Part shown: in pieces, positions 5,646-6,169 of the stretch
Numbering within the stretch: the stretch's first letter is position 1
Layout: each line of letters opens with the position of its first letter
Assembly (NCBI GenBank): GCA_031268065.1
Contig: JAIRXX010000083.1
Coordinates: 1 to 6,169 of the forward strand
DNA from: Propionibacteriaceae bacterium
GTDB lineage: Bacteria; Actinomycetota; Actinomycetes; Propionibacteriales; Propionibacteriaceae
Reading direction: 5' to 3'
Length of the DNA stretch: 6,169 nt
The notes under the pieces: model-generated
Told to the model about the DNA's origin: nothing
What the model saw: only the letters and a program-made list of their open reading frames with translations
Databases searched by the model: none
Program-made: the position numbers and the translations under genes

Positions 5646-5662
5646 TTCGATCACAGATCGAA
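5646..5662. promoter_or_regulatory. Inverted repeat TTCGATC-ACA-GATCGAA, candidate operator
   Basis: A perfect 7+7 bp dyad with a 3-base spacer sits 17 bp upstream of the -35 of the binding-protein promoter. It is distinct from the LacI-type site. The position suits an activator or second repressor. A related half, TTCGAC, follows at about 5667. As RNA it would form a hairpin with a tight three-base loop and no T-run, so a terminator is unlikely. Confidence 0.45.
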
Positions 5663-5679
5663 GTGCTTCGACGAATTGG

Positions 5680-5709
5680 TTGACAGCGCTTACATTTTCG
5701 ATGTTTGAT
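5680..5709 (+). promoter_or_regulatory. Sigma-70-type promoter of the solute-binding-protein gene
   Basis: A perfect -35 TTGACA (5680-5685) is followed after 18 bp by TTTGAT (5704-5709), four of six matches to TATAAT. Transcription would begin near 5716 and give a leader of about 60 nt. The -35 overlaps the operator at 5681-5694, so repressor binding there should block RNA polymerase. Confidence 0.65.
5681..5694. promoter_or_regulatory. LacI/CcpA-type operator overlapping the -35 of the binding-protein promoter
   Basis: TGACAGCGCTTACA matches all fixed bases of TGWNANCGNTNNCA, is nearly palindromic around AGCGCT, and differs from the lacI-upstream site at only two of 14 bases. It sits across the -35 and spacer, a repressing position. 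The likely binder is the LacI protein at 2431-3444, though another LacI-family regulator or a global one cannot be excluded. Confidence 0.75.
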
Positions 5710-5712
5710 TGA

Positions 5713-5730
5713 ACCAGCAATCTCGCTGGT
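5713..5730 (+). promoter_or_regulatory. Leader hairpin in the 5' UTR of the binding-protein gene
   Basis: ACCAGC-AATCTC-GCTGGT forms a perfect 6-bp stem close to the predicted transcript 5' end. A second, smaller stem (TCCG 5732-5735 with CGGA 5742-5745) follows. There is no T-run, so attenuation is not indicated. Protection of the 5' end of the mRNA is one possible role. Confidence 0.35.
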
Positions 5731-5758
5731 CTCCGTCAGAGCGGAAATCCGGCACGAC

Positions 5759-5765
5759 AAGGAAG
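5759..5765 (+). promoter_or_regulatory. Ribosome binding site of the binding-protein gene
   Basis: AAGGAAG is 9 nt before the ATG at 5775 and fixes that start, which is also where the signal peptide begins. Confidence 0.75.
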
Positions 5766-5774
5766 TTGGTCAAG

Positions 5775-6169
5775 ATGTCTTCTCGCGCACACACCTTCGG
5801 CAAGTCTGCGGCGGCTTGCCTAGCAGCCGGCGCCCTGGCGCTCGGGTTAGCCGCCTGCTCGCCGCCGGCGTCCAGCAGCCCCCAAGCATCGTCCACCGCC
5901 GATGGCGGCAAGCAGGTGCTCAACGTCGTCATGTCTGCCGGCCCCGGCACCCTAGACCCGGCCCAGATCAACCAAGCGGCGCAATGGTACGCCGATCTGG
6001 CCTATGCGCCCATCATCCAGCGCTCCACCATCGACGGCTACCGCCCATCGCTGGCGACCGAATGGGGCTATGTTGGCGAAGGCAACCAAGAATTCGAATT
6101 CACCCTCCGCGAGGGGGTGCTCTTCGCTGATGGCTCCAAACTCACCGCGTCCGGCGTGGTTGACCATCT
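5775..6169 (+). CDS. Family-5 solute-binding lipoprotein of an ABC transporter (N-terminal part; runs off window)
   Basis: This is the extracytoplasmic substrate-capturing lipoprotein of an Opp/Dpp-type ABC importer. The first 131 residues are present and the frame is open to the window end. A lipoprotein signal peptide has a basic start (residues 1-10), a hydrophobic core (11-27) and the lipobox LAAC with Cys28 as the lipidated residue. A Ser/Pro/Ala-rich tether follows, then typical SBP_bac_5 sequence: the first strand LNVVMSAGPGTLDPAQ, RPSLATEW, and FTLREGVLFADGSKLTASGVV, the family's FxLRxGVxFxDGxxLTAxDVV signature with Gly in place of the usual Asp. Family members carry peptides, nickel or, in several bacteria, oligosaccharides. 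The LacI-type operator on its promoter and the nearby GH65 enzyme favour a sugar, but this is inference. Permease and ATPase genes would be expected downstream. Confidence 0.92.
   Translation, partial: MSSRAHTFGKSAAACLAAGALALGLAACSPPASSSPQASSTADGGKQVLNVVMSAGPGTLDPAQINQAAQWYADLAYAPIIQRSTIDGYRPSLATEWGYVGEGNQEFEFTLREGVLFADGSKLTASGVVDH

Noticed and set aside
5529..5720. 63-codon minus-strand frame over the binding-protein promoter
   Set aside because: Its N-terminal half would run through a clear promoter, operator and dyad, and no family is recognisable. Only the GC-rich end (5531-5640) is kept as a possible remnant.

Overview
The window looks like part of a high-GC actinobacterial (Actinomycetota) chromosome. 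The evidence is GC-rich codon third positions in most genes, a GH65 enzyme and a LacI repressor of actinobacterial character, a lipoprotein-type ABC binding protein, and occasional GTG/TTG starts. I cannot name the genus. Two genes run off the ends: the GH65 gene at the left and the solute-binding lipoprotein at the right.

Layout. (1) 1-2292 (+) is a GH65 disaccharide phosphorylase or hydrolase without its N-terminus. It has two in-frame tandem-repeat insertions (42 bp x3 and 15 bp x3-4). (2) 2293-2430 is a short convergent gap with a 16-bp tandem repeat. (3) 2431-3444 (-) is a LacI-family repressor with a near-palindromic LacI/CcpA-type operator just upstream at 3470-3483. (4) 3500-4116 (-) is a vapBC toxin-antitoxin pair with overlapping genes; a 13-bp tandem repeat directly precedes the antitoxin start. 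(5) 4251-4637 (+) is a 128-residue four-helix membrane protein of unknown function. (6) 4634-5452 (-) is a CPBP (CAAX/Abi) intramembrane protease, visibly poorer in GC than the rest. Its stop codon interlocks with that of the membrane protein in one TTAA. (7) 5453-5774 is non-coding: a GC-rich island with hairpins, a 7+7 dyad, and a good promoter whose -35 lies inside a second LacI-type operator. (8) 5775-6169 (+) is the start of a family-5 solute-binding lipoprotein.

How it may work together. The operators upstream of lacI and of the binding-protein gene match at 12 of 14 positions. The simplest reading is that the LacI protein represses itself and the transporter, while the GH65 enzyme handles an imported alpha-linked disaccharide in the cytoplasm. 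The block between the operators (vapBC, the membrane protein and the low-GC CPBP protease) has no sugar role and looks like accessory DNA separating lacI from its target. I found no CRISPR array, tRNA, rRNA, transposase or clearly new multi-gene system. The most checkable points are the paired operators, the repeat insertions in the GH65 gene, and the accessory block.
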